DNA of 64,000 bases from Opitutia bacterium (GCA_003569245.1 BGOM01000008.1:1-64000); one strand, 5' to 3'. Positions 7,233 to 16,874 are shown, numbered from the stretch's first letter. Translations and numbers: made by a program. Notes: generated from the sequence alone by a model not told the origin.

Positions 7233-10200
7233 ATGCGCCCCGTCCTGCTCGGAGCGGCCCTCGCCGCCGTGTCCTGCTTCGCCGCCGACCTCCCGGCCGG
7301 TCCCGCCGTCCGCGTCCCGTTGAAGGACTACAAGCACGGGCAGACGCCCGCCGAGGCGATGAAGGCGATGTCCTTGCCCGCCGGTTTCCAGGTCACCCTT
7401 GTCGCGGCCGAGCCGCGCGTGGTGCAGCCGATCGCGATGTGCTTCGACGAACGCGGCCGGCTCTGGGTCGTCGAGGGGATGTCCTACCCCCGCAAGCGCG
7501 GCGAGGGCAAGGGGCGCGACCGCATCCTCATCCTCGAGGACGTGAACGGCGACGGCTCGTACGCCAAGGGCACGGTCTTCCTCGAAGGCCTCGATCTCGT
7601 GAGCGGCATCGAGGTCGGCCATGGCGGCGTGTGGATCGGCGCGGCGCCCGAGCTGCTCTTCATCCCCAAGGACGCGCAAGACCGCCCGGGCAAGCCCGAG
7701 GTGGTGCTCGATGGTTGGGCGATGCAGGACACCCACGAGACCTTGAACAGCTTCACCTGGGGCCCCGATGGCTGGCTCTACGGGTGCCACGGTGTCTTCA
7801 CGCACTCCGTCGTCGGCAAGCCAGGCACGCCATCCGAGCAACGACGCAAGCTCAACGCCGGCGTCTGGCGCCTCCACCCGCGGACCCGCGCCTTCGAGGT
7901 CTTCGCCGAGGGCACGAGCAACCCGTGGGGCCTGGACTTCAACGCCCGCGGCGAGATGTTCATCACGGCCTGCGTGATCCCGCACCTTTATCACATCCTG
8001 CCCGGCGCCCGTTACCAACGTCAGGCCGGCCAGCATTTCGAGCCCTACACCTACGACGACATCAAGACCATCGCCGACCACCCGCACTTCACCGGCTCCA
8101 TCGTGCATCGCCCCGCCGAGCGCCGCATCGTCCAGCCCGACAGCACGGACGAGGCCGGGGGCGGTCATGCCCACTGCGGCCTGGCGATCTACGACGGCGA
8201 TAACTTCCCCGCGGCGTACCAAGGCTTGCTGCTGTTCGGCAACCTGCATGGCCACCGCGTGCTCGCCGACCAGGTCGAGCCCAAGGGCAGCGGGTATGTC
8301 GGCCATCACGCGGGCGATTTCGCGCGCAGCAACGACGCCTGGTTCATCCCCGTCTCCCAGCGCGTCGGCCCGGACGGCGCCCTTTACGTCAGCGACTGGA
8401 CCGACCCGCAGACCTGCCATAACAATAACCAGGAAATCTGGGATCGGAGCAATGGACGAATCTATCGCATCGCCTACGGTAACCCGAGGTCCCGGGCGCA
8501 GGACCTGACGAAGCTGGATGCGCCGGCCTTGGCGAAGGTGGCGGTGGACGACCCCAACGGTCTGCTGGCCCGGCAGGCCCGCAAGGTCCTGGCTGAACGC
8601 GGCGCCCTCGCCGAGCCGGCCCGCGCTTTCCTCGCGGCCGTGGTGGCCGATGCTTCCGCCCCGGTCGAACGTCGCCTGCGCGCTTTCTGGGCCGCGCTTT
8701 CGTCCACCTCCGACGTCGCCGATCTCGTGGCCCTCGCCGCGCGCGACCGCGAGGCGTCGCTGCGGGCCTGGGCCGTGCGTGCCGCCGTCGAGCGCGGGCC
8801 GGCCCTGCCGCTCGTCGATGACGCCGATCCCGTCGTCCGCCGGGAACTCGCCTCCGCTTTGCAGAAGGTCCCGGCCACCGTCGCGGCCGACCTGGCGTCC
8901 CGCTTGCTCGCGCATGGCGAGGATACGGCGGATCACAACCTCCCGCTGCTCATCTGGTATGGCGTCGAGCCGCTGGTCGGCGCGGATGCGGAACTCGGCA
9001 TGCGTCTGGCGGTCGCCTCCAAAATGCCCAAGGTCACGGAATTCATCTACCGCCGGCTATCCGCGGATGCCGCCGGTCGGATGCGTCTTCTCGGCATCGC
9101 CGCGCGCACGGCCGACCTGGTCGCACGTGAGCGCTTGCTCGAGGGGCTCGTCGCGGGCGTCCGGCAGGGTGGGGCGTTCGTGGCGCCCGCCGAATGGTCG
9201 GCCTGGTCGAAGGCCCTCCGCGCCGACGCGGGCGCGAACCTTGTCGCCCTGGTGAACGAGCTCGACGCGCTTGCCGGCGATGAGCCGAGCCGGGCCTTTT
9301 TCCGCGGTCACCTCGCCGACGCCAAGGCGCCGCCCGCTGCCCGTCAGCGCGCCTTGGCCGTCCTGGTCCAGGCGCGCGACCGCGCCGCCGCCCCGGTGCT
9401 GCACGCCTGCCTGACGGATGCTTCCGTCTCCGGCGTCCTGCGTCGCCTGGTCATCCAGGCGCTCGCCTCGCTCGGCGATGCCGACACCGCCGGGCGGCTG
9501 ATCGCCGGCTTCAAGGGTTTCTCGCCTGCGGAGAAGTCCGACGCCTTGCCCGCGCTGATCGCCAACCCGGCCGCCGCGGCCCGCACCTGGAGGCCGTCGC
9601 CGCCGGCGACCTTGACCGGGCCTTGCTCTCACCTGTCGCCATCCGCCAGCTCAAGTCGATGAGGGACGCCAAGGTCGACGCGCTCCTCGCCCAGGTCGTG
9701 GGCGTCGTCAATGCCAGCAAGGCCGACTTCGCCAAGAGCAAGGCGAAGTATGTCGACCTGCTTTCCGCCAAGGCGATGAAGAAGGCCGATCTGGCCGCGG
9801 GCAAGGTTCTCTACCAGCAGTCATGCGGTCTCTGCCACCAGCTCTTCGGCGACGGCAACGCCGTCGGCCCCAATCTCACCGGCTCCAATCGCGCGAACCT
9901 CGATTACCTCCTCGAGAACGTCCTCGACCCGAACGCCCTCATCGGGAAGGACTACCAGCTCAACGTCTTCAAGCTGAAGAATGGCAATACCGTGAGCGGC
10001 TTGGTGCAGTCGGAGGACGCGCAGGTATTCAATGCCGTCATGCCCGGCGGGGTGAAGTTGGCCGTCGCCAAGGCCGAGGTCGCGAGCCGCGAGATCCTGC
10101 CGGTCTCGTTGATGCCGGAAGGCCTCTTCGACGCTCTCACCCCCGCCCAGGTCGTCGACCTCGTGGCTTACCTTCAGTCCCCCGATGGTAAGACCAAGCC

Positions 10201-10675
10201 CGTGGCCGCTCCCGAGGGGGGCGTCTGGCGCGTCGACGGCGTCGTCGAAGGCGAGTCGCTCAAGGTCCTGGGTAAGACCGGCGGACGGGTGTCGAACCAG
10301 CCGATGACCAAGTTCAAGGCCAGCCGGTGGAGCGGTAACGACCACCTCTGGTGGGCCGACGCCAAGACGGGCGACAACCTCACGATCGCCTTGCCGATCA
10401 AGGAGCAGGGCACCTATCAACTCACCTTCGTCTGCACCAAGGCCCATGATTATGGCCGCTTCGAACTGCGCCTCGATGGCAAGGTCATCACCGGTCCGCA
10501 GGGTCTCGACCTTTACAACGCCAAGGAGGTCGTCACGTCCGGTGAGCTCGACGGCGGTCGCCACGAACTCGCGGCCGGCGAGCATAAGCTCGAGGTGCGC
10601 ATCCTGTCCCCGAATCCCGTGGCCACCCCGCGCAACATGTTCGGCCTCGACTTCCTCAAGGTCGAAAAGAAATAA
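7233..10675 (+). CDS. PVC-type membrane-bound dehydrogenase with HEAT-like region and CxxCH cytochrome domain (frameshifted)
   Basis: A secreted protein of about 1146 residues once one missing base near 9583-9590 is restored. The order is signal peptide (1-20), a six-bladed propeller of the Pirellula/Verrucomicrobium dehydrogenase type (about 25-420, with GFQVTLVAAEP, FDERGRLWVVEG, DWTDPQTCH), an alpha-helical HEAT-like region (about 430-800), a haem-c domain with CGLCH at 9824-9838 and the motif GPNLTGSNR, then a C-terminal carbohydrate-binding-like domain (GTYQLTFVCTKAHDYGRFELRLDG, read as two segments). The first frame otherwise ends at 9662 in nonsense, while the second resumes exact family sequence HLEAVAAGDLDRALLSPVAI. 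It likely oxidises a sugar or alcohol in the periplasm and passes electrons to its own haem. The lactonase follows 13 bases later. Confidence 0.85.
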
Positions 10676-10688
10676 CCTTACCACCCCC

Positions 10689-11636
10689 ATGAAAGCCCTC
10701 CTCCCGCTGTTCGTCGTCGCCTCCGTCCTCGCGGCACCCGCCCCGACCATCGAGAAACTCGACCCTGCTTTGGACGCGCTCGTCGCGGCCGACGCCAAGA
10801 TCGAGAAGGTCGGCACCGGTTACGGCTGGGCCGAAGGCCCGATCTGGTTCAAGGACCGCTTCGTCTTCTCCGACGTCCCGAAGAACATCGCCTACGCATG
10901 GAAGCGCGGCGACGCCGAGCCGGCCGTCTTCCTCAAGCCCAGCGGTACCGACGAGCCCTCCGACCTCCAGGGGTCCAACGGTCTCGCCGTCGACGCCAAG
11001 GGCAGCCTCGTGCTTTGCCAGCATGGCGCCCGTCGGGTCGGTCAGTCGCTCGGCGACGGCAAGTTCAAGCCCCTCGCGACCACGTTCGAGGGCAAGAAAT
11101 TCAACAGCCCGAACGACCTCGCCATCGCCGCCGATGGCTCCGTCTACTTCACCGACCCGCCCTATGGTCTGCCGAAGGGGCAGAAGGCGGAGCAGGATTT
11201 CCACGGCGTGTACAAGCTGGCCGTCGACGGCAAGGTCACGCTCGTCAGCAAGGCGGTCAAGTGGCCCAACGGCATCGCCCTGAGCCTCGATCAAAAGACG
11301 ATTTACCTGGCGGTCTCGGATAGCGCCAACACCCGCGTCGCCGCGTGCGACCTAGACGGCGGCAACCTGCGTGACATCTTCGTCGCCCAGCCGCTGAAGA
11401 AGGCCGGCCGTCCCGGTGGTTGCGACGGGCTCAAGGTCGACGCCGAGGGCAATCTCTGGACGACCGGGCCGGGCGGCGTGCTCATCCTCTCGCCCCAGGG
11501 CAAGCATCTCGGCTCGATTCTCTTCCACCAGCCCACCGCGAACCTCGCGTGGGGCGAGGATGGCAAGACCCTCTTCGTCACCTCGAACCACGACGTCTTC
11601 GTGTTGCGTACGAAGGTCAAGGGAGCGGGGTTTTAA
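10689..11636 (+). CDS. Secreted SMP-30/gluconolactonase family protein
   Basis: 315 residues with a signal peptide (1-16) and a six-bladed beta-propeller of the SMP-30/gluconolactonase/LRE family. Metal-binding and catalytic positions are visible: Glu in GYGWAEGP (residue 49), Asn in FNSPNDLAIAADG, and the DSANTRV segment with the Asp. It should open sugar lactones, such as gluconolactone, in the periplasm. It is co-directional with the cytochrome dehydrogenase 13 bases upstream, which could make the lactone; that pairing is an inference. A purine-rich repeat starts 14 bases after the stop. The start ATG at 10689 has no Shine-Dalgarno sequence (CCACCCCC precedes it). Confidence 0.9.
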   Translation: MKALLPLFVVASVLAAPAPTIEKLDPALDALVAADAKIEKVGTGYGWAEGPIWFKDRFVFSDVPKNIAYAWKRGDAEPAVFLKPSGTDEPSDLQGSNGLAVDAKGSLVLCQHGARRVGQSLGDGKFKPLATTFEGKKFNSPNDLAIAADGSVYFTDPPYGLPKGQKAEQDFHGVYKLAVDGKVTLVSKAVKWPNGIALSLDQKTIYLAVSDSANTRVAACDLDGGNLRDIFVAQPLKKAGRPGGCDGLKVDAEGNLWTTGPGGVLILSPQGKHLGSILFHQPTANLAWGEDGKTLFVTSNHDVFVLRTKVKGAGF

Positions 11637-11647
11637 GGGGAGGGCGG

Positions 11648-11686
<39 letters not shown>

Positions 11687-11697
11687 GCCTGCGATCC

Positions 11698-12066
11698 TTA
11701 GTTAGTCGCTTTCTCCCTTGCCCTGAGGATGCCGCTGATGAGCCGGATGACCTCGGTCGCGTCGTTGATGGTGCTCTCGACTTCATGGGCATGGACCAGT
11801 TCTGAAACGATGGCGACTTTCAGTTGGGCTCGGACTTCCGCGCAGGATCCTAGGGAGATACGATAGAAGCGGGAGGTGTCCTTGCCACATCGTCGCTCGT
11901 AGCCCTCAGCTAGGTTGCTTGGCACAGAGAGTGCGGCCCGCCGGATTTGGTCGCAAATCCAACCATGGTCCCGAAGTCCTGAATAGCGCGTTAACTTGAT
12001 TGTTTTTCCTGCGAAGAGGACCGCCTTTTGATAGGCGATCAAGTTATCCAAACTTATTGGCTCCAT
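11698..12066 (-). CDS. Four-helix-bundle protein (23S rRNA IVP / Avd-like family)
   Basis: 122 residues of the small four-helix-bundle family first known from intervening sequences of 23S rRNA and related to the Avd accessory protein of diversity-generating retroelements. Family signatures are present: LIAYQKAVLFAGK at the start, RRAALSVPSNLAEGYERR in the middle, the SLGSCAEVRAQL segment, and a final helix with EVIRLISGIL. Homologues bind nucleic acid in some contexts; the role outside rRNA or retroelements is unknown. There is no reverse transcriptase or rRNA nearby. I chose the ATG at 12066 (MEPISLDNL) since family members start there; an in-frame ATG at 12135 would add 23 residues without homology. 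The gene sits between the two arms of a hexamer repeat. Confidence 0.88.
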   Translation of the reverse strand: MEPISLDNLIAYQKAVLFAGKTIKLTRYSGLRDHGWICDQIRRAALSVPSNLAEGYERRCGKDTSRFYRISLGSCAEVRAQLKVAIVSELVHAHEVESTINDATEVIRLISGILRAREKATN

Positions 12067-12186
12067 GGCTTGATGGCTATGACTTGGATTAGCTTCCTGA
12101 AGTCGAAATCTGTGGGCACCTTGCCTGAAGCGCACCTGAGGGGTTTTTATGAAGTCTGGTCTTCGTCTGCATGTCTGTATTCCTTT

Positions 12187-12203
12187 CCCTGACCCTGACC
12201 CTG
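12187..12203. repeat. CCCTGA hexamer arm
   Basis: CCCTGA CCCTGA CCCTG follows a TTT tract, as in the right arms at 2654-2677 and 32460-32477. It lies between the four-helix-bundle gene and the zinc dehydrogenase, and pairs in composition with the ACAGGG array at 11651-11686. The rest of 12067-12298 holds no gene that I can support. Confidence 0.75.
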
Positions 12204-12298
12204 TAACTGATAACTAATCAAGCCCCGGCCCCGGCCCTTGGCTCCCCCGCCAAATCCTTGCCCTTTCCGCGGAGGTCTCCCATATCAGAGTGGTCCCC

Positions 12299-13339
12299 AT
12301 GAAAGCGTTGCTGCTCACCGAATATAAACGCATGTCCTACACGGACGTGCCGAGCCCCGTCTGCGGCCCGGAGGAGGTCCTGATCCAGGTCAAGGCCTGC
12401 GGCATCTGCGGCTCGGATATCCATGGCTACGACGGCTCCACGGGGCGCCGGATTCCGCCCTTGGTCATGGGGCATGAGGCGGCCGGTGTGATCACCGGCG
12501 TGGGTGCGCAGGTGACGACCCTGAAGCCGGGACAGCGCGTGACCTTCGACTCGACGGTCTTCTGCGGCGGCTGCGTCCACTGCCGGCGCGGCGACGTGAA
12601 TCTTTGCGATAACCGCCAGGTGCTCGGCGTCTCCTGCGGCGACTATCGCCGCCATGGCGCGTTCGCCGAATTCGTCACGGTGCCCGCGCGTATCGTCCAC
12701 GTGCTACCCGACGCCTTGGGCTTCAACGAGGCCGCCATGATCGAGGCCGTCTCCGTGGGCGTGCACGCCGTGCGCCTCACGCCCTGCGCCCCGGGCGACA
12801 CGGCCGTGGTCGTCGGGACCGGGATGATCGGCTTGCTCACCCTGCAGGCCGCGAGGATCGCCGGCTTCGCCCAGATCATCGCCGTCGATACCGAGGAGTC
12901 CCGCCTCGCCGTCGCGCGCGAGCTGGGGGCGACGCATCTTTTCAACGCCAAGACCGGCGGCGACCTCGCGGAGTTCGTGAAGGGGCTGACGAAGGGGCAG
13001 GGCGCCGACGCCGCTTTCGAGTGCGTCGGCCTGAACGCCACCGTGCTCTCCGCGATCCACGCGGTCCGCAAGGGCGGTACCGTGACCCTCGTCGGCAACC
13101 TCTCGCCCAAGACCGAGCTCCCGCTCCAGGTCGTCGTCACCCGCCAGCTGCGCCTGCAGGGCTCCTGCGCCTCGGCCGGCGAGATCCCGCGCTGTATCGA
13201 ACTCCTCGCGACCAAGCAGATCAAGGTGGATAAGATCATCTCCGCCGTCGCCCCGCTCGAGCAGGGCGCCGATTGGTTCGCCAAGCTGTACGCCGGCGCG
13301 CCCGGCGTGATGAAAGTCATCCTCGCCCCGAACTCCTGA
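12299..13339 (+). CDS. Zinc-dependent alcohol dehydrogenase (idonate/sorbitol dehydrogenase-like)
   Basis: 346 residues of the medium-chain dehydrogenase family. The catalytic zinc site is Cys37 (GICGSD) with His59-Glu60 (MGHE); the structural zinc site has four cysteines, 89, 92, 95 and 103 (CGGCVHCRRGDVNLC). The Rossmann motif is VVGTGMIGLLTLQA. It most resembles sorbitol, threonine and galactitol-phosphate type dehydrogenases and oxidises a secondary alcohol with NAD(P). Its stop overlaps the start of an SDR gene (TGATG), and a GntP permease follows, which is the gene set of L-idonate use (IdnD-IdnO-IdnT); the idonate assignment is inference from context. The start at 12299 is preferred over the in-frame GTG at 12290. 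Confidence 0.9.
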   Translation: MKALLLTEYKRMSYTDVPSPVCGPEEVLIQVKACGICGSDIHGYDGSTGRRIPPLVMGHEAAGVITGVGAQVTTLKPGQRVTFDSTVFCGGCVHCRRGDVNLCDNRQVLGVSCGDYRRHGAFAEFVTVPARIVHVLPDALGFNEAAMIEAVSVGVHAVRLTPCAPGDTAVVVGTGMIGLLTLQAARIAGFAQIIAVDTEESRLAVARELGATHLFNAKTGGDLAEFVKGLTKGQGADAAFECVGLNATVLSAIHAVRKGGTVTLVGNLSPKTELPLQVVVTRQLRLQGSCASAGEIPRCIELLATKQIKVDKIISAVAPLEQGADWFAKLYAGAPGVMKVILAPNS

Positions 13340-14136
13340 TGTCCTCCCCGTTCTTCAGCCTCGCCGGCAAGGTCGCCTTCGTCACCGGTACCAGCCGCGG
13401 TCTCGGCCAGCATTTCGCCCGCGCCCTCGCGCAGGCCGGCGCCGATATCGCCATGTCGAGCCGCGACGTCGCCAAGCTTGATGCTTTCCGCAAGGAAATC
13501 GAGGCGCTCGGTCGCCGCACCTGCGCCGTCGCCCTCGACGTCCGCGACGGCGCCAGCATCAAGGCCGGTGTGGCCGAGGTGGAGCGCCAGATGGGGCGCA
13601 TCGACATCCTCGTGAACAACGCCGGTTGCAACATCCGTAAGCCGGCCCTCGAGGTCAGCTGGGAGGACTGGAACACCATCCTCGACACCAATCTGCGCGG
13701 GACGTTCTTCACGTCGCAGGCGGTCGCCCCTGGCATGATCGCGCGTGGCTACGGCCGGATCATCAACATCGGCTCGGTGACCTGCGTCGCCGGTTACGCC
13801 GGCCTCGCGCCCTACGGCGCCAGCCGCGGGGGCGTGAAGCAGCTCACGATGAGCCTGGCCGACGACTGGGGGCGCCATGGCGTCACGGTCAACTGCCTTG
13901 CCCCGGGCTGGTTCAAGACCGCCCAGAACGCCGTCCTTTACGAGCAGAAGGAATGGGTCGACTACCTGTGCGACCGTATCCCGCTGAAGCGCCCCGGCGC
14001 CGCCGGCGACCTCGCCGGGCCCGTCGTCTTCCTCGCCTCGGAGGAGAGTCGCTACGTCACGGGCCAGACCCTGCTGGTCGATGGCGGTATCAGCACCGGC
14101 GCCACCCGCGCCACGGTCGCCCCGCCCAAGGCCTGA
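13339..14136 (+). CDS. SDR oxidoreductase, gluconate 5-dehydrogenase-like, with Arg for the catalytic Lys
   Basis: 265 residues, a classical short-chain dehydrogenase. It shows the cofactor motif TGTSRGLG (16-23), NNAG (93-96), catalytic Ser146 (IGSV) and Tyr159. In the YxxxK position it has Tyr159-Gly-Ala-Ser-Arg163, so the usual Lys is Arg. A Lys lies four residues later (GGVKQL). The closest match is to gluconate 5-dehydrogenase/5-ketogluconate reductase and 2-deoxy-gluconate dehydrogenases. Its start overlaps the stop of the zinc dehydrogenase by one base, so translation is coupled, and the GntP permease starts 10 bases later. It probably interconverts a keto-sugar acid and gluconate. Whether the Arg form is active needs assay. 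Confidence 0.88.
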   Translation: MSSPFFSLAGKVAFVTGTSRGLGQHFARALAQAGADIAMSSRDVAKLDAFRKEIEALGRRTCAVALDVRDGASIKAGVAEVERQMGRIDILVNNAGCNIRKPALEVSWEDWNTILDTNLRGTFFTSQAVAPGMIARGYGRIINIGSVTCVAGYAGLAPYGASRGGVKQLTMSLADDWGRHGVTVNCLAPGWFKTAQNAVLYEQKEWVDYLCDRIPLKRPGAAGDLAGPVVFLASEESRYVTGQTLLVDGGISTGATRATVAPPKA

Positions 14137-14146
14137 TTCGCTTTCC

Positions 14147-15484
14147 ATGCTCTTCGCCCTCCTCGCCATCGCCGTCCTGGTCGGCCTCGTCACCTGGCTG
14201 AAGCTCAACCCCTTCATCGCCCTGCTGATCAGCTCCCTGACGCTCGGGGCGATGGTCGTGATCGATTCCGGGGCGCTCACCATGGCTGAGGTCCTCAAGG
14301 CCTTCCAGACGGGTTTCGGCAACACCTTGGCCGGTACCGGCGCCATCATCGTGCTGGGCGTCGTCTTCGGCAAGCTCCTCGCCGAATCCGGCGGGGCCGG
14401 GGTGCTCGCCAAGGAGTTCATCCGGGTGCTCGGCCCCGGGCGCATCGGTCTCTGCATCATCCTGCTCGCCCTGTGCGTGGGCATGACCACCTGGTTCGCG
14501 GTCGGCCTGTTGCTCATCCTGCCGATCGTGATCACCTTGGCGAAGGAGACCGGCCGGCCGTTCCTCCTGTTGGTGCTCCCGATGCTGTCCTTCCTTTCGG
14601 TCATGCACGGACTGATGCCTCCGCACCCCGGCCCCGTCATCGCGATCGAGGCCCTCCGCGCCGACATGGGCAAGGTGATCCTCTGGGCCTTGGTCCTGGG
14701 CATCCCCGTCGCCGCCATCGCCGGGCCGTTCTTCGCCCGGCTGGCCGTCAAGCGGGTCGAGGTCGCCACGCCGGACTTCACGCCTTCGGTTTCCGCCCAG
14801 CAGGTCCTCCCGACCTTCGGGCTCACGCTCTTCACCGTCCTCCTGCCGGTGATGCTCCTCCTCGCGGGCACCGTCGTCGAGCTGCTCCACGCGAAGGAAA
14901 CCCTCTGGGGTAAGGTCGGCCTGTTCGTCGGTCATCCCGTCATCGCCCTGCTGACATCGGTGCTCTTCGCGATGTGGGCCTTTGGCCGCCGCTGCGGCCG
15001 GACCGCCGGCGAACTCCTGAAATTCTCCGAGCAGAGCGTCGCCGGCATCGGCATGACGCTCATCCTGGTCGGCGCCGGCGGCGGCTTCGCGCTCGTGATG
15101 CGCACGGCGGGCGTGGACAAGCAGCTCGCCGAGCTGGCCGCCTCGGCCGGCTTGCCGCTGCTGGTCTACGGCTGGCTCGTGTCGGCCTTCATCCGAGTCG
15201 CCACCGGCTCCGCCACCGTGGCCATCACCGTCGCCTCGGGTTTCATCGCCCCGGTGATGGCGGCCCACCCCGGCACAAGCCCCGAGCTCATGGTCATCTC
15301 GGTCGGTTGCGGCTCGCTCTTCCTCTCGCACCTCAACGACAGCGGTTTCTGGATGGTCAAGGAATGCCTCGGCCTGTCCGTCGGCCAGACGTTGCGCACG
15401 TGGACGATCACGGAGACCCTCATCGGCCTTTCGGGGCTCGGCATGGCCCTGCTGGCCGAGCAGGTGCTACGATTCTTTTCCTGA
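14147..15484 (+). CDS. GntP family gluconate/sugar-acid permease
   Basis: 445 residues with about 12 to 14 membrane helices. Family hallmarks are FQTGFGNTLAGTGAIIVLG near the first third, the conserved loop HGLMPPHPGPV (about 162-172), AFIRVATGSATVAI, and HLNDSGFWMVKE near the C-terminus. GntP proteins carry gluconate, idonate and related aldonates with protons across the inner membrane. Position directly after the zinc dehydrogenase and the SDR supports a sugar-acid role. No sugar-acid kinase is present in the window, so the product would need a kinase or dehydratase encoded elsewhere. The ATG at 14147 is taken because the first membrane helix begins at once (MLFALLAIAVLVGLV). Confidence 0.93.
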   Translation: MLFALLAIAVLVGLVTWLKLNPFIALLISSLTLGAMVVIDSGALTMAEVLKAFQTGFGNTLAGTGAIIVLGVVFGKLLAESGGAGVLAKEFIRVLGPGRIGLCIILLALCVGMTTWFAVGLLLILPIVITLAKETGRPFLLLVLPMLSFLSVMHGLMPPHPGPVIAIEALRADMGKVILWALVLGIPVAAIAGPFFARLAVKRVEVATPDFTPSVSAQQVLPTFGLTLFTVLLPVMLLLAGTVVELLHAKETLWGKVGLFVGHPVIALLTSVLFAMWAFGRRCGRTAGELLKFSEQSVAGIGMTLILVGAGGGFALVMRTAGVDKQLAELAASAGLPLLVYGWLVSAFIRVATGSATVAITVASGFIAPVMAAHPGTSPELMVISVGCGSLFLSHLNDSGFWMVKECLGLSVGQTLRTWTITETLIGLSGLGMALLAEQVLRFFS

Positions 15485-15488
15485 GCAG

Positions 15489-16151
15489 ATGACCCGGTAT
15501 TTGTGGCTTTTGCTCGGTGCGGCCCTGTCGGGAGCGGCGGAACCCGCGCCTGCGCGCATCATGGCGGTGGGAGACTCGATCACGCAGGGAGGCGGGAAGA
15601 CCTTCGCGACCTACCGTCTCCTCCTGGCGGAGAAACTGAAGGCCGCCGGTGTCCGCTGCGAGTTCGTGGGGTCGCGACCGACCGAGGGCTCCGCGACTCC
15701 CCTGTGGCATGAGGCCTACGGCGGCAAGAACGCCGAATACCTCGCGTCGATCCTTGAGGCCAAACTCAAGGCCCATCCCGCCGATATCGTGATGTTGCAG
15801 GCCGGCCATAACCACTTCATCGAGGAAAAGCCGGTCGCCGGCATCGTCGCGGCGCACCGCGAGATGGTGACCACGGCGCGACGGCTCAACCCCAAGGCCA
15901 TCGTGTTCATCGCGCAGGTCATCCCCAGCGGCAAGCTGCCCAAATACGCTTATATACCGGACCTGAACGTCGCCCTGGCCGCCTTGGTGAAGGAACTCCA
16001 CCGCCCCGAGCAGCCGGTCTACCTCGTCGACCTTGCCACCGGCTTCGATCCTGCACAGGACACCATCGCGGACCGGGTGCACCCGAACGCAGCGGGTGCC
16101 GAGAAGATCGCCCGGCGCTGGGCGGAGGCCCTGACGCCCTGCCTGCGGTGA
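15489..16151 (+). CDS. Secreted SGNH/GDSL hydrolase
   Basis: 220 residues with a signal peptide (1-17). SGNH block I is VGDSITQGGG with the nucleophilic Ser; the block III region reads LQAGHNHF, where the usual GxND is GHNH; the catalytic Asp-His pair is DRVHPNAAG near the C-terminus. It should be an extracytoplasmic esterase, for example removing acetyl groups from glycans, but the substrate is not decided by sequence. It starts 4 bases after the permease stop and ends the plus-strand operon; downstream DNA is AT-rich and carries a separate promoter. The Asp in place of Asn question (His-Asn-His) may affect the oxyanion hole. Confidence 0.87.
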   Translation: MTRYLWLLLGAALSGAAEPAPARIMAVGDSITQGGGKTFATYRLLLAEKLKAAGVRCEFVGSRPTEGSATPLWHEAYGGKNAEYLASILEAKLKAHPADIVMLQAGHNHFIEEKPVAGIVAAHREMVTTARRLNPKAIVFIAQVIPSGKLPKYAYIPDLNVALAALVKELHRPEQPVYLVDLATGFDPAQDTIADRVHPNAAGAEKIARRWAEALTPCLR

Positions 16152-16194
16152 TGTACATAGTATGATATTACCTTTTTAACCCTTGGCTTTGCTT

Positions 16195-16224
16195 TTGACA
16201 GGCGGCGAATCCGGCGGCTAGTTT
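16195..16224 (+). promoter_or_regulatory. Sigma-70-type promoter of the outer-membrane barrel gene
   Basis: TTGACA at 16195-16200 and TAGTTT at 16219-16224 are separated by 18 bases, in a locally AT-rich stretch. The ATG of the next gene lies only 8 bases after the -10 box, so the transcript would have almost no leader. Confidence 0.65.
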
Positions 16225-16232
16225 GCGTGTGT

Positions 16233-16874
16233 ATGAAAACCACCCCGTTCATCGCCCTCGCCTTCCTTGCCGCGGCTTCGGCCGAGGCCCAGACCAAGAC
16301 CGGCAACTCCGGTCTGCCTTATGACCGCCTCTCCGTCGTGCGCAGCTTCGGGAGCGACGTGCATTCGACGGGCATCGTCGGTTCCGTCCAGCTGTGGGAT
16401 TTCCTGCTGGGCGCCGACCACACCCGGTCGACCTATTCGAATCTCGGCACGGTGACCGGCAAGCGGACCGGATTCAACCTGGGTTACCTCGTCGGCACCG
16501 GCGACGCCGACCTGATCTTCTCCGTCAATTACGCCAACGGCGAAGGCTCCGGCAGGCTGACCAACGGCACCGCGGTGTCCGTCGACGCCTCGGCGCTGGG
16601 GTTCGGCGTCGCCTGGCGCCAACGGATCAACGCCTCCTTCGATTACACCTTCTCCTACGGTCACAGCCGCACCCAGTACGAGGCGGGTTATTCTTTCTCG
16701 GGTCTGGCCCTCGCCGGCAAGGCCACGGATTCGACGGATAACGTCGGTCTCTCCCTGCGTTATGCTTTCAACAAGTCCGTCGACTTCACCCTCGGCTATT
16801 CTCACGGCCTGGGCGGGGGCGGCCTCGCCGGGGATAACAACAGCTGGTCCGTCGCCTTGGGTTGGTTCTTCTGA
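16233..16874 (+). CDS. Small outer-membrane beta-barrel protein
   Basis: 213 residues: signal peptide (1-20, ending SAEAQ) and then alternating amphipathic strands typical of an 8 to 10-stranded barrel (for example SVVRSFGSDVHSTGIVGS, GVAWRQRINASFDYTFSYGH, VGLSLRYAFNKSVDFTLGY). The chain ends in Trp-Phe-Phe, the aromatic C-terminal signature recognised by the BAM machinery. No specific family can be named; it could be a small porin, an adhesin or an envelope stabiliser. It is a single-gene unit with its own strong promoter just upstream and a rho-independent terminator just downstream, which suggests high and separate expression. ATG 16233 is used instead of the GTG at 16227 because the signal peptide starts there. 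Confidence 0.8.
   Translation: MKTTPFIALAFLAAASAEAQTKTGNSGLPYDRLSVVRSFGSDVHSTGIVGSVQLWDFLLGADHTRSTYSNLGTVTGKRTGFNLGYLVGTGDADLIFSVNYANGEGSGRLTNGTAVSVDASALGFGVAWRQRINASFDYTFSYGHSRTQYEAGYSFSGLALAGKATDSTDNVGLSLRYAFNKSVDFTLGYSHGLGGGGLAGDNNSWSVALGWFF

Noticed and set aside
9570-9662. Programmed ribosomal frameshift
   Set aside because: No slippery heptamer or downstream structure is evident and other one-base indels occur in this window; a sequencing error is simpler.
11698-12066. Diversity-generating retroelement, because of the Avd-like four-helix-bundle gene
   Set aside because: No reverse transcriptase, template repeat or variable repeat is found nearby.
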